Shown: one piece after another, positions 41,580-49,889 of the stretch | Layout of the letters: the number at the start of each line of letters is the position of its first letter | Position numbering within the stretch: position 1 is the stretch's first letter | Assembly: GCA_937887565.1 (NCBI GenBank) | Contig: CALABS010000008.1 | Location: forward strand, 1-64,000 | Length of the DNA stretch: 64,000 nt | Direction of reading: 5' to 3' | Source of the DNA: an uncultured Rhodospirillaceae bacterium | Lineage (GTDB): Bacteria; Pseudomonadota; Alphaproteobacteria; Rhodospirillales; Magnetospirillaceae | Translations under genes and position numbers: made by a program | The notes under the pieces: model-generated | What the model was told of the DNA's origin: nothing | Seen by the model: the letters and a program-made list of their open reading frames with translations, nothing else | Database searches by the model: none

Positions 41580-42410
41580 GGTGATACTGAGTCGCACGTC
41601 GGCCCTTTCCGCGGCCTTGTGCCGGTGAGCCCAAGTCGCGGGTCGCGTGCCCTTTCCCGCCGTGCGCCGGTGAGGCCAGGTCGCGGGTTTGCCGCGGAGC
41701 CTGTCCTCGGGATGTCCATCGGACGGTAGGCCCACCAGCCAACACGCCGCAGGCGGTCCTGCCAGTTGGCAGGATGGCCGCCAGGCCACAGGGCGTTCAA
41801 TGGGTGATCCCAAGTCGCAGGTTCCCGGCATGTTCGGTGAGATTGCCTCGCGGCGGACCCGAATGCCGCCCTCCCGCGACTCCAGATCACCGGTCCGGCC
41901 CGCCGTCGGCCGGTGAGGACAGGTCGCGTCAACGGTGAGACCGAGTCGCGGGGCCGGTGAGGATAGATCGCGCCTGGGGTTTCCGGCCGGTGAGGAAAAG
42001 TCGCGGACCGACAGCCGCCGGTGAGGATAGATCGCGCGTGGCGGTGAGGACGGCTCGCGGATCGGAACGCTGAAAGCCGCGGTTTTCAAGGCGCGGGCGC
42101 CGATTTCAGAGACCCTATCCCTTCCTACCCCATATCCCGTTTGTTTAATCCTCCTGGACAGCCGCACAGGCGTCCACGCCCCTTTGCTCGGCAAGACGGG
42201 CAGAAGGCCCCTTTTCCGGGCTCCCGGCTGACCGAAGGGAAGGACATCCATAGGACAGTTCCGCAGGAATTGGCGCCAGCCAACAAACCGGCCATCCGGG
42301 ACACCAGGCCGGATTGCCTGCGCGTAGGCGCGCGAGACAGGCCGGAAACCGGTCCCGACTTCGATCGGCTGTCCGCCGAGAGTGCCATCATCCCGCGACT
42401 CGGTCTCACC
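41580..42410. other. Replication origin with 12 iterons (oriV1)
   Basis: 17-bp iterons, consensus GGTGAGGAYAGRTCGCG, at 41580 (16 bp), 41624, 41669, 41803, 41836, 41912, 41934, 41956, 41989, 42020, 42043 and one inverted at 42394. Most spacings are about 22, 33 or 44 bp, so they lie on one face of the helix. The stretch 41,493-42,421 contains these and no gene. Confidence 0.85.
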
Positions 42411-42421
42411 CATGGCCATGT

Positions 42422-43354
42422 TCAGGCCTGGTCGAGCAATAGATCGATGTGGCGCCGGAGTTCGGCCAACTGCTCGCGCTGCGTGGGGTCGGTCACCCGA
42501 TCGACCCGCTTCAGGGCGACCAGGTGCTTGGCAAGGGCCGTGAAGATCTTGCCGATCTCACCCGCGCCGTTCGCGCCGCCCGTCGGCCCGGGTGACACGA
42601 CGCTGCTGCTACCGCGCTGTTCCTCGCGATACGACGTCGTATCACCCGGGGCCAAATCAGATGGATTTGCGGCGCTGCGCTTGGCGTCGCGCAGCACCCG
42701 CACCGTGGCTCCTTCCTTCGCACGCCGCCAAAGCTCATGCTGCAGATCGTCCGGCGCCGACGCGATCTCGGCGAGCACCGCCTTCGATACGCGCTGTTCG
42801 GAATCGGCCCGGTATTCATCGAGGATGTCGGCTGGCAGGTGGGCGATGGCCACCATGCGGGCGATTTCCGGTTGGGGCTTGCACATCGCCTTGGCCAGCT
42901 CGCGCTGTGACCAACCGTGTTTTTCCATGAGACGGCGATAGTCGTTGCCGCGATCTATTGGGTCGAGGTCAACGCGCTGCTCGTTTTCGATCAACGAGAC
43001 TTCATCCGGATCGCCACTGGTTTGAAGGGCAAGCAACGTCTTGATGCCACGGCGCTGTGCGGCGCGCCAACGGCGCTCGCCGGAGTCGATGATCCATTCA
43101 CGGTCCAATTCGGGGTGAGGTCGAACCAGGATCGGCATCAGTTGGCCATGACGGATCAAGGAATCGCCAAGTTCATCCAGTTCCGTATCGGAGAATACAG
43201 TCCGGGGCTGGTTTGGCTTCCGATGCAGGCGATCCACATCGACTTCGAATAGCGTCTTGAGGTCCGAAGAGGTGCCGAACAGATGGTCACGGCTTTCGGC
43301 CGCCATGGCCTGCACCATCTGGGCCGCACGGCGCTCTGGTCGTTTGGCGCTCAT
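42422..43354 (-). CDS. parB: Partition protein ParB
   Basis: 310 residues. The ParB N-terminal motif is clear: LGDSLIRHGQLMPILVRPHP, then DSGERRWRAA and SLIENEQRVDLDPID, followed by a helix-turn-helix (WSQRELAKAMCKPQPEIARM). It binds parS DNA and works with ParA. The coding sequence itself contains one of the four GATACGACGTCGTATC palindromes at codons for DTTSY. Its start overlaps the parA stop by 4 bp. Confidence 0.9.
   Translation of the reverse strand: MSAKRPERRAAQMVQAMAAESRDHLFGTSSDLKTLFEVDVDRLHRKPNQPRTVFSDTELDELGDSLIRHGQLMPILVRPHPELDREWIIDSGERRWRAAQRRGIKTLLALQTSGDPDEVSLIENEQRVDLDPIDRGNDYRRLMEKHGWSQRELAKAMCKPQPEIARMVAIAHLPADILDEYRADSEQRVSKAVLAEIASAPDDLQHELWRRAKEGATVRVLRDAKRSAANPSDLAPGDTTSYREEQRGSSSVVSPGPTGGANGAGEIGKIFTALAKHLVALKRVDRVTDPTQREQLAELRRHIDLLLDQA
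42628..42643. other. Candidate partition palindrome, copy 1
   Basis: GATACGACGTCGTATC, perfect 16-bp palindrome inside parB. One of four copies between 42.6 and 49.8 kb. Confidence 0.6.
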
Positions 43355-44400
43355 TTCCCGGCCTCCCCAAAGATTTCCAGGACCTGCTCGGCCAGCGACA
43401 TGTAGGCGGCGATCCCCTGCCCCTTCACGCCCATCTCGAACACGGGCCTGCCGGCGGCGGCCGACTGGGAAAAGACCGTCGCCCTCGGCACGGTCTCGAA
43501 GATCCGCATTTTCGCCTCCCACGCCTCCTTGAGCTCGGCGAGCGTGAGCTTGTGGTCGGCCAGGCGCGACTGGTGCATGGTCGGCAGCAGGCCGAGGACC
43601 TGCAGGGTCGGGTTGCTGCGCGACTGGATGGATCGGACCGTCTCGATCAGGAGCGGCACGCCCATGGCGGACATCGCTTCGGTCTGCGTGGGAATCAGCA
43701 CCCAGTCGGCGGCCGCGAGGCCGTTGACCGTCAGCAGGCCGAGATGCGGCGGGCAGTCGACGATGACGAAAGCATAGCGGTTTTTCACCAGCGCCAGCTT
43801 CTCGCGCAGCACCAGGGAGCTGTCCGGTTCGGTCATAAGCTGGCCCTCGCCGCGGGACATGCGCAGCGACGACGGCACCAGGTCGAGCGGCATCTCCCCG
43901 CCCACCCGGAGAACGATGTCCTCCATCGGCGCCGGCGGCCGTCCGAGCATGGCGTCGTACAGGGTCCGCCCGGCCCGGTCCAGGTCCACGGGGGACTGGC
44001 CGAGGTGAAGCGTGGCATTCGATTGCGGATCCATGTCCACCACCAGGGTGGGCAGGCCACGCGACGCCAGGGCGTGCCCGAGGTTGATGGCCGTCGTGGT
44101 CTTTCCGACGCCGCCCTTCTGGTTGGCGATGGCGATGACGATCGGACCCCGCGCCGGCGTCGCCGCAGGTTCGGCCGCCTGGGCCTCGCGGCGTGTCAGC
44201 AGCTCGCGGATCTGGACCTGCACCACCTTGGGGATGGCCTCGGCGCCGTTCTCCCAGCGGCTCGCCCGCTTCGTGTCGTAGCTCCGGTCGAGAGACTTGT
44301 TGAGGTAGTCGACCAGCTGCTGCTGGGTCCATTCCAATCCGGTCTCGCGCAGCCTTTTCAGCGCGGGACCGTCCAGGTCCTTGTCGATGACGTCCGGCAT
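43351..44400 (-). CDS. parA: Partition ATPase ParA (with N-terminal HTH)
   Basis: 349 residues. The first ~75 residues include an XRE-like HTH (WTQQQLVDYLNKSLDRSYDT), used by type Ia ParA proteins to repress the par operon. The deviant Walker A ANQKGGVGKTTTAINL starts near residue 92, and FVIVDCPPHLG is the switch region. It moves plasmid copies with ParB. The upstream 442-bp gap holds the second iteron cluster. Confidence 0.92.
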   Translation of the reverse strand: MPDVIDKDLDGPALKRLRETGLEWTQQQLVDYLNKSLDRSYDTKRASRWENGAEAIPKVVQVQIRELLTRREAQAAEPAATPARGPIVIAIANQKGGVGKTTTAINLGHALASRGLPTLVVDMDPQSNATLHLGQSPVDLDRAGRTLYDAMLGRPPAPMEDIVLRVGGEMPLDLVPSSLRMSRGEGQLMTEPDSSLVLREKLALVKNRYAFVIVDCPPHLGLLTVNGLAAADWVLIPTQTEAMSAMGVPLLIETVRSIQSRSNPTLQVLGLLPTMHQSRLADHKLTLAELKEAWEAKMRIFETVPRATVFSQSAAAGRPVFEMGVKGQGIAAYMSLAEQVLEIFGEAGK

Positions 44401-44516
44401 GGATCCCTCCGTCTATGCCATTTCTTGATCCGGAATACGGAAAGGTGACGGTACTGTCAACATCAAAAGGAGTAACGCCCCCTCCGATGGGTGACGAACC
44501 CGTCACCTGTTTTCCA

Positions 44517-44704
44517 CTGGATTCTGCCGACGCGACGAGCCGGCGGCCCCTTATCCACAGGCCCGGATTGGATTCTGCCGACGGCAAAAGTGGGTTTGAT
44601 TTGGATTCTGCCGACGTTTTGGCGGTTATCCACTGGATTCTGCCGACGAATCAAATAGTAGAGTCAAATAGACTCTTCCAAATAGCTCCGTCGGCGGAAT
44701 CCAA
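44517..44704. other. Second origin: 15-bp iterons, DnaA boxes and AT-rich repeats (oriV2)
   Basis: TTGGATTCTGCCGAC-type 15-mers at 44517, 44568, 44601, 44633 (forward) and 44690 (reverse). DnaA boxes TTATCCACA (44551) and TTATCCACT (44626). Three CAAATAG repeats at 44652, 44665 and 44679 lie in an AT-rich stretch. Iterons, DnaA boxes and AT repeats together define a replication origin. The gap 44,401-44,842 holds these and one regulon palindrome. Confidence 0.8.
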
Positions 44705-44818
44705 GCCGCCATATCCCGCGAACGGCTTCCGCCTCGACTGGCCGCGGCAAAAAAAATGCTCGGCAGGATTCGAGTGGCGCTTGACGGACGGGCTCACCTA
44801 TGTCCATCCTCGCGCAAG

Positions 44819-44834
44819 TGCAAGAAATCTTGCG
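44819..44834. promoter_or_regulatory. Transfer-regulon palindrome, primase/repA copy
   Basis: TGCAAGAAATCTTGCG, 8 bp upstream of the ATG of the primase gene. One of the seven sites. Confidence 0.6.
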
Positions 44835-44842
44835 TCGGAGAC

Positions 44843-46192
44843 ATGGCGACGAGAGCGATCCGATACGGAGGCCGGCCCGAACGGAGGCCGGCCCGCGACG
44901 CTGGCGAGGTTCCAGGACGGAACCTGCCGTGGGGACGGATTCGCCAGGGCCTCGTCGACCGGATGGACGATCTCCTGCCGAAACTGTTCCCTGGCCGCGC
45001 CATCACGAAGACGGCCCGCGAATACCGGCTCGGCTCGAAGGGTTCCCTCGCCGTCCTCCGCCTGGCCGGCAAGGAGGGCCTGTGGCGCGACTTCGACGGC
45101 GAGGCCCATCGGCGCGCGACGGCCGACATCATCGGCCTGGTCGCGTTGGCCAGGTTCGGGGATCCCGGCCGTCGCGACGATGCTTACCAATGGGCGGCGG
45201 CGTATATCGGCCTGCCGGACCTGCTGCCGCGGGACACTGCCCCCTCATCGACTGGACTGGCATCGACTGGACTGGCATCGGTTGGCCCGGGGGACGGATC
45301 CGGCGCGGCCAGGAACGATGCGGGTGTGAACGGCTTGGGCGATACGACGTCGTATCGCTCGGGGTCGTATCGCTCGGGGTCGGCACGGCGAACGCCTGGC
45401 GCCCGCGACCGCTACGAGGTAACCGCCGTCCACATCCCCGTGCCCGGCACCGCCCCCCCTCCCCGCTTCCCGGCCATCCATCGCCCTGTCGGCTGGTGGG
45501 AGTGGCGGGATGCCGCCGGCAACCTGCTGCTGCTCACCTATCGCATCGAAATCGGGCCTCGCAAGGCCATCCTGCCGTTGACCTGGTGCACGGTGAACGA
45601 TCTGCATCGTCCCGGCCGCAGCTTCGACGCCTGGTGGTGCCACTCGATCCCGGCCGGCTTCCGCATGCCTCCCTTCGACGCCGACCGCCTCGCGGCCGAT
45701 CCCGATCTGCCGGTGCTGGTGATCGAGGGCGAGAAGACGGCCCGGGCGGTTCGGCGCCGGTTTGCCGGCCTGCTGGGGACGACCTGGTTCGGAGGCGTCG
45801 GGAGGACCGCCGGCACCGACTGGTCGCTGCTGGCCGGCCGCGACGTCTTCGTCCTGCCGGATGCCGATCCGGTCAGCGAGCTCACCGGCGAGCGGCCCGG
45901 GCTGGAAGCGGCAATGGCGGTCGCGGCGGCGATCGACGCGGTGGGGCCCCGGTCGCTTCGGGTCTGCGGCGCGTCCGGGGCCAGGCTGGCTGTCCGCGGC
46001 GCTCCCGGATGCGGCCGGCCGGTCTGGCTTGCGGGGCCGGAAGGAGGCCTGTTCGACGTGGCGCCGCCGAAATGGGACATCGCCGATGACGATGCCGACG
46101 GCTTCGGCCAGCGGGACGTCGAGCGGCTGATCGGGACCGCTCCGTCGTTCGCGGATATCCGGAGCCGAAACCTGACGACGCATGAGGGATGA
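44843..46192 (+). CDS. Toprim-domain primase-like protein
   Basis: 449 residues. The Toprim signature is visible at about 295-360: LVIEGEKTARAVRR (catalytic Glu) and VFVLPDADP (DxD). The N-terminal ~110 residues are a basic domain (GSKGSLAVLRLAGKEGLWRD) seen in plasmid primase-like proteins. The linker at about 130-175 contains tandem DNA repeats and the palindrome GATACGACGTCGTATC. Its role is likely RNA priming of the transferred or replicating strand. It is the first gene of the repA operon. Confidence 0.75.
   Translation: MATRAIRYGGRPERRPARDAGEVPGRNLPWGRIRQGLVDRMDDLLPKLFPGRAITKTAREYRLGSKGSLAVLRLAGKEGLWRDFDGEAHRRATADIIGLVALARFGDPGRRDDAYQWAAAYIGLPDLLPRDTAPSSTGLASTGLASVGPGDGSGAARNDAGVNGLGDTTSYRSGSYRSGSARRTPGARDRYEVTAVHIPVPGTAPPPRFPAIHRPVGWWEWRDAAGNLLLLTYRIEIGPRKAILPLTWCTVNDLHRPGRSFDAWWCHSIPAGFRMPPFDADRLAADPDLPVLVIEGEKTARAVRRRFAGLLGTTWFGGVGRTAGTDWSLLAGRDVFVLPDADPVSELTGERPGLEAAMAVAAAIDAVGPRSLRVCGASGARLAVRGAPGCGRPVWLAGPEGGLFDVAPPKWDIADDDADGFGQRDVERLIGTAPSFADIRSRNLTTHEG
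45341..45378. other. Candidate partition palindrome, copy 2, with half-site repeats
   Basis: GCGATACGACGTCGTATCGC is a perfect 20-bp palindrome (45339-45358). A 15-bp unit GTCGTATCGCTCGGG is then repeated in tandem to 45,378. Inside the primase linker. Confidence 0.6.
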
Positions 46193-47244
46193 GGATGGAT
46201 GGGGGGATGAGCATGGATGGAATGGACTTCGACGGCCCGGTCGACGGGTCGGGACTCGAAGGCGGCCTGGCCGCCATGGTGGCAAGGCTCGGCAAGGAGG
46301 AAATGATGCGGCGCATCGCCGCCAGCACCTATTCCGACCGCCAGAAGTCCAATTTCCTGAGGGCGCTCGAAATCGCCGCCGACATGCTGGCGGAGGAGGA
46401 CCAGAACCTGGCCTTCTCGCACTCCGGCTTCGCCATGACCTCCCTGCCCTACCGCGCGCCGAAGGCGAAGGAAGGCGAGGCCTTCCATCCCGGCTTCCGT
46501 GAGGCGATCCTGTGGCAGCGCCGCAGTCTGGACAGGACGCTCCACATCGCGTCGGGGTTCGACGACACCGGCCGGCCGATCGGCATCCCCTACGGCTCCA
46601 AGGCGCGGCTGATCCTGTACTACCTGCAGACCAAGGCCAAGCAGACCAACTCCCGCTTCATCCCCTTCACCGAACGGAGCCTCAAGGCCTGGCTCGAGGC
46701 GCAGGGGATCGATTCGGTCGGCGGCAACACCTATGCGCAGACCCGGGAACAGGCGCGCCGGGTGTCGACCTGCACGCTGGCCTTCCTTGCCAACACCGAG
46801 AACGTGGAGGGGCGCCGCAAGGGTTCCTTCGTCCGCACCGAGATCAACCTCAGGAGCCGGTCTTCGGTCGACGGCCGCCAGGGCGAGCTGTGGCAGGACT
46901 TCGTCGAATTGGACGAGGCATTCTTCGCCGAGCTGATGGCGCATGCCGTGCCCCTGCCCGAGGGCGCCATCAGGCGCATCGCGGACCGGCCCATGGCCAT
47001 GGACATCGTGGTCTGGATGGTCTGGCGCCTTCACCACGTGAGCGGAAGCGGCATGGAGAAGCCGATCTCCTGGGTCGCGCTGCACCATCAGTTCGGGTTT
47101 TCGTTCAAGACCGTGCGGCAGTTCAAGCCGGACTTCCGGGACAACCTGGCGCTGGCCGCGGCCTGCCTTCCGGGGGCGCGGATCGAGCTCGACGACCGCG
47201 GCCTGTGCCTCAAGCCCGGGCCCCAACTGGTCCTGCCCCGATGA
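46189..47244 (+). CDS. repA: RepA_C-type replication initiator
   Basis: 351 residues. The region 120-340 follows the plasmid RepA (PF04796) pattern: GIPYGSKARLILYYLQTKAK, then RSLKAWLEAQGIDSVGGNTY, QARRVSTCTLAFL, FVELDEAFFAEL and MAMDIVVWMVWRLHHVS. It initiates replication at iterons, probably the cluster at 44.5-44.7 kb or the related one at 24.8 kb. The start overlaps the primase stop; a second ATG at 46,207 is possible. It is the second initiator in the window. Confidence 0.85.
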   Translation: MRMDGGMSMDGMDFDGPVDGSGLEGGLAAMVARLGKEEMMRRIAASTYSDRQKSNFLRALEIAADMLAEEDQNLAFSHSGFAMTSLPYRAPKAKEGEAFHPGFREAILWQRRSLDRTLHIASGFDDTGRPIGIPYGSKARLILYYLQTKAKQTNSRFIPFTERSLKAWLEAQGIDSVGGNTYAQTREQARRVSTCTLAFLANTENVEGRRKGSFVRTEINLRSRSSVDGRQGELWQDFVELDEAFFAELMAHAVPLPEGAIRRIADRPMAMDIVVWMVWRLHHVSGSGMEKPISWVALHHQFGFSFKTVRQFKPDFRDNLALAAACLPGARIELDDRGLCLKPGPQLVLPR

Positions 47245-47296
47245 CCGGGTGCCGGGCAGCACCCGGAACCGGACGGCCGTCATTCCCGGAGGTCCG

Positions 47297-47719
47297 GTGA
47301 ACGGCGCCGAGATCAAGGCGGCCGCCGGCCGCATTGCGGCCGCCATCGGCGACCAGACGGACGCCGGCATCCCGCTGCAGCGGGCCGTCGGCAACCAGTT
47401 GCGGTCCATCGATGTGTTGCTGGCGCAGGGTGTGCCGATCGTCCGCCTGGCCGCGCTGATGGAGCTGGAGAAGCGTGACGGCACGAAGGTGGACGGAACG
47501 TATCTGCGGAAGCTGATCGACCGCGCCCGGGACTTGAGGAAGGGTCCGGGTGCGTCTCTCCAGGGGAGCGCCGCCGCGGGAACAGGTGGCCGGCCGGAAG
47601 ATGCGGAGGCCGCAGGCGGTCCGCCGGGTCCGGGGGGCGGCGGCTTGCTCGCCACGGTGCGTGCCGCCCGGGGGAGGAGCCTGGACGAATTGATGAGCGG
47701 ACCGAAGAGGCCGCGCTGA
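47297..47719 (+). CDS. Hypothetical protein, plasmid maintenance region
   Basis: 140 residues from a GTG at 47297 with GGAGG 4 bp upstream. A helical N-terminal half (LQRAVGNQLRSIDVLLAQGV) and a Gly-rich linker end in LDELMSGPKRPR. It resembles small accessory proteins next to plasmid ParA-like genes in position only. Family unknown. Confidence 0.55.
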   Translation: MNGAEIKAAAGRIAAAIGDQTDAGIPLQRAVGNQLRSIDVLLAQGVPIVRLAALMELEKRDGTKVDGTYLRKLIDRARDLRKGPGASLQGSAAAGTGGRPEDAEAAGGPPGPGGGGLLATVRAARGRSLDELMSGPKRPR

Positions 47720-47756
47720 GCGGCTTTCAGGACCACCAGCTAGAGGGAGATCGAGG

Positions 47757-48635
47757 ATGGACCCGAACATGATGAAGGACGCCCACTGGGTGATGACCAC
47801 CAAGGGCGGCGTCGGCAAGACGACGATGGCGCTGGTGCTGCTGGCGCTTATCGAGGACAGGGGAGGCCGCCCGGCGGTCGTCGATTGCGACAACGCGGCC
47901 AAGATCGCCGCGTTCCTGCCCGACCGGGCGGTGGTCAGGCTGTCGATCGGCGCCACGTCGCAGGAGATCCAGCAGGACCCGACGCTGGCCACCTCGTATT
48001 GGGACAAGCTGGCGGAGCTGATGCTCGCCGGCGACAGTCTTGTGGACTTCGGCGCCAACGTCGATCGCGCCGTGCTCGAATGGGCGTTGCAGTCCGAGCT
48101 TGGCCCCATACTCGCGGAGGAGGGCGTGCGCCTGACGTTGTGGGTGCCGACCACCACGGATCCGCTCGGCGTCGATTCCGCGCTCAAGGTTCTTCGCGCC
48201 GCTTCCGAGCTCTTCCCGGAGTCGCGCCGCATCCTGGTGCGGAACGCCGGCCACGGCAGCCTTTCCATCTGGGAGGGGCGGCCGGAGATGGTGGAGGCGG
48301 CCGGGCTCTCGACCCACGTCGTTGACATGCCCCGCTGCACGTCCGAGGGCTGGGGGCTGTTCGAGAAGGCGCACATGCCGCCGCTGCGCGTGCTGGCCAT
48401 GTCGCCGGCGGAGATCGCGTCGTACTTCTCGCTCAACCCGCTTGCCGCGCAACGGGCCCGCAAGGACCTGGCGAAGTGGATGGACGCCATGGCCACGGCC
48501 CTGGCCCCCATCGTGTTCGACACCGGCGACGATATCGGCGGGTCTGGCCCGCAAATCGAAGGAATTGCCGGTGGAGCCAGTCCTCGGGATGTCCATGGGA
48601 CATGCCCGGGGGCCGGCGGGGAAGCGCGGGAGTGA
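47757..48635 (+). CDS. ParA/VirC1-like ATPase
   Basis: 292 residues. TTKGGVGKTTMALVLLAL at residues 14-31 is a deviant Walker A; PAVVDCDNAAK follows. Unlike ParA at 43.4 kb it has no HTH, and the usual DxPP switch is replaced by WVPTTTDPLGVDSA. This pattern occurs in conjugation-linked ParA proteins (TraL/VirC1 type) that position the relaxosome. It starts 37 bp after the previous gene and overlaps the next. Confidence 0.75.
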   Translation: MDPNMMKDAHWVMTTKGGVGKTTMALVLLALIEDRGGRPAVVDCDNAAKIAAFLPDRAVVRLSIGATSQEIQQDPTLATSYWDKLAELMLAGDSLVDFGANVDRAVLEWALQSELGPILAEEGVRLTLWVPTTTDPLGVDSALKVLRAASELFPESRRILVRNAGHGSLSIWEGRPEMVEAAGLSTHVVDMPRCTSEGWGLFEKAHMPPLRVLAMSPAEIASYFSLNPLAAQRARKDLAKWMDAMATALAPIVFDTGDDIGGSGPQIEGIAGGASPRDVHGTCPGAGGEARE

Positions 48636-48919
48636 CGTCGCAGGGGCAGGGAAGTGGGCCGCCTGGCGGCAAGCGGGTATCGCCCCGCATGCGCCGGGCG
48701 GTCCAGACCGCCGTCGTCGGCGGCTGGGCGGCCGAACAGCGCGAGGCCCGGCGCGTCCTCGACCTGCCCTTCGCCGAGCGGCGGGCCTATGTGCTCGATG
48801 TGGAGCGGTTCGCTGCGCTCGCTCCCAAGGATCGCGAGGCCCTGCTCGATTCCCTGGTCGCCGAGGCGCGGAGGGCGGGATTCACCGCCAAGAACACCAA
48901 GGACACCAAGAAGAGATGA
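48632..48919 (+). CDS. Hypothetical protein ending in a dispersed repeat
   Basis: 95 residues from the GTG at 48632, overlapping the upstream stop (GTGA). Helical (RREALLD-like segments: AERRAYVLDVERFAALAPKD). The last 10 codons (TAKNTKDTKKR) are encoded by the same CACCAAGGACACCAAG repeat found at 31.4 kb, so its natural end was replaced by the repeat. Function unknown. Confidence 0.55.
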   Translation: MTSQGQGSGPPGGKRVSPRMRRAVQTAVVGGWAAEQREARRVLDLPFAERRAYVLDVERFAALAPKDREALLDSLVAEARRAGFTAKNTKDTKKR

Positions 48920-48947
48920 TCCGATTGGAGGGCGGCGAGCGGGATCC

Positions 48948-48963
48948 GATACGACGTCGTATC
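48948..48963. other. Candidate partition palindrome, copy 3
   Basis: GATACGACGTCGTATC in the 133-bp gap after the gene ending at 48,919. Confidence 0.6.
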
Positions 48964-49052
48964 GCAAGGACAAAGGATGAGGAGGGATTCACCACCCTTG
49001 GGTATGTCGGATCGGCATCCCGGGGGCAGGCTTCGGCGCGAAGGAGGAGGCA

Positions 49053-49478
49053 ATGAGGGATCGCGAGGAAATCATCCGAATGCTGAGGGAGGAGTGTCGC
49101 AAGGCGATCCCCGGCCCGACCGTTTCCCGGGATGTGGAGGCCATCCAGTATCTGGCGGCCCGTTTGGGAGGGGAGTCCGTCGAGGAAGCCAAAGGGCTTT
49201 TCTGCGGTGTGCCGGTTTCCCCGCTGTTTGCGGTTCCGCTTCAGGGGATGGATGCCGTCGTGCTGGCCGACCTTCTGACAAATCTCGCGGGTGGCGAGGA
49301 AAACCGGCGCCAGGTCACGACGGCGCTGATGATGCTCCAGGATGTCCCGAGAGAGGCGCGGTCGCTGTCCACCTTGTCCGACCATCTTCCGCCCGGTCTG
49401 GGCCGCACGATGATCCAGCGATGGTTGGCCGCCTTTGGCGAACTGTATGTTGGTCGAAAGGAGCCTGTCCATGCTTAG
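49053..49478 (+). CDS. Hypothetical protein (141 aa)
   Basis: 141 residues, entirely helical in appearance, starting MRDREEIIRMLREECRKAIP with AAGGAGGAGG just upstream. The middle (LQGMDAVVLADLLTNLAGGE) and end (GLGRTMIQRWLAAFGELYVG) have no named motif. The next gene starts 8 bp before its stop. Confidence 0.55.
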   Translation: MRDREEIIRMLREECRKAIPGPTVSRDVEAIQYLAARLGGESVEEAKGLFCGVPVSPLFAVPLQGMDAVVLADLLTNLAGGEENRRQVTTALMMLQDVPREARSLSTLSDHLPPGLGRTMIQRWLAAFGELYVGRKEPVHA

Positions 49479-49779
49479 GATCTTCGGGCTCTCTACCGCC
49501 TACGGCTGGTCAAGCCGTCCGCGGCGGCTCGCTTTCTGCCTGGCTTCGCTTCTGGCTGCCACCATGGCCGGGTATGTCTTCGTTCGGCCTGTGCTTCTCG
49601 CGACCGCCGGATCGCCCTGGCAGGCGCTCGTCGCGCCGGCGGCTCTCCTGCTCTTTCAGGCGCTTGTCACCCTTACCGGCAATTTGACCCTGCGCTGGAC
49701 AGGCTCCGCGGCAAACACGGAGTCGAAGACGAGCGCGGGGCGTCATAGCGATACGACGTCGTATCACCACGAGACGTGA
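49471..49779 (+). CDS. Small membrane protein
   Basis: 102 residues with two hydrophobic segments (about 21-43 and 52-72) and a polar tail. AAAGGAG precedes the ATG at 49471. The tail is encoded across the palindrome GATACGACGTCGTATC (codons for SDTTSY), as in parB and the primase, so the palindrome seems to be placed irrespective of coding. Function unknown. Confidence 0.5.
   Translation: MLRIFGLSTAYGWSSRPRRLAFCLASLLAATMAGYVFVRPVLLATAGSPWQALVAPAALLLFQALVTLTGNLTLRWTGSAANTESKTSAGRHSDTTSYHHET
49750..49765. other. Candidate partition palindrome, copy 4
   Basis: GATACGACGTCGTATC near the 3' end of the small membrane-protein gene. Confidence 0.6.
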
Positions 49780-49787
49780 GGCGAGGG

Positions 49788-49889
49788 ATGTTCCGTTTCG
49801 ACGAGCTGGGCGGGGGGCGGGGATCGGCCGAGCTCGCTGCGCAGGATGGCCTGGATGCTCCAGCACGGATGGAAGGGTGTTCGTCATGA
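49788..49889 (+). CDS. 33-codon coupled micro-ORF
   Basis: MFRFDELGGGRGSAELAAQD and 13 more residues, starting 8 bp after the previous stop and ending in an ATGA overlap with the HD-hydrolase start. It may be a small protein or only a translational coupler. Confidence 0.4.
   Translation: MFRFDELGGGRGSAELAAQDGLDAPARMEGCSS

Noticed and set aside
41508..42419. Long minus-strand open frame (303 codons) across the first origin
   Set aside because: It is produced by the repeated iterons, which have no stops in this frame; the protein is a string of iteron translations and lacks a ribosome-binding site.
42422..44587. Minus-strand frame that extends parB upstream through parA
   Set aside because: parB starts at 43354 with ParB motifs right after it; the upstream extension lies over parA in another frame.
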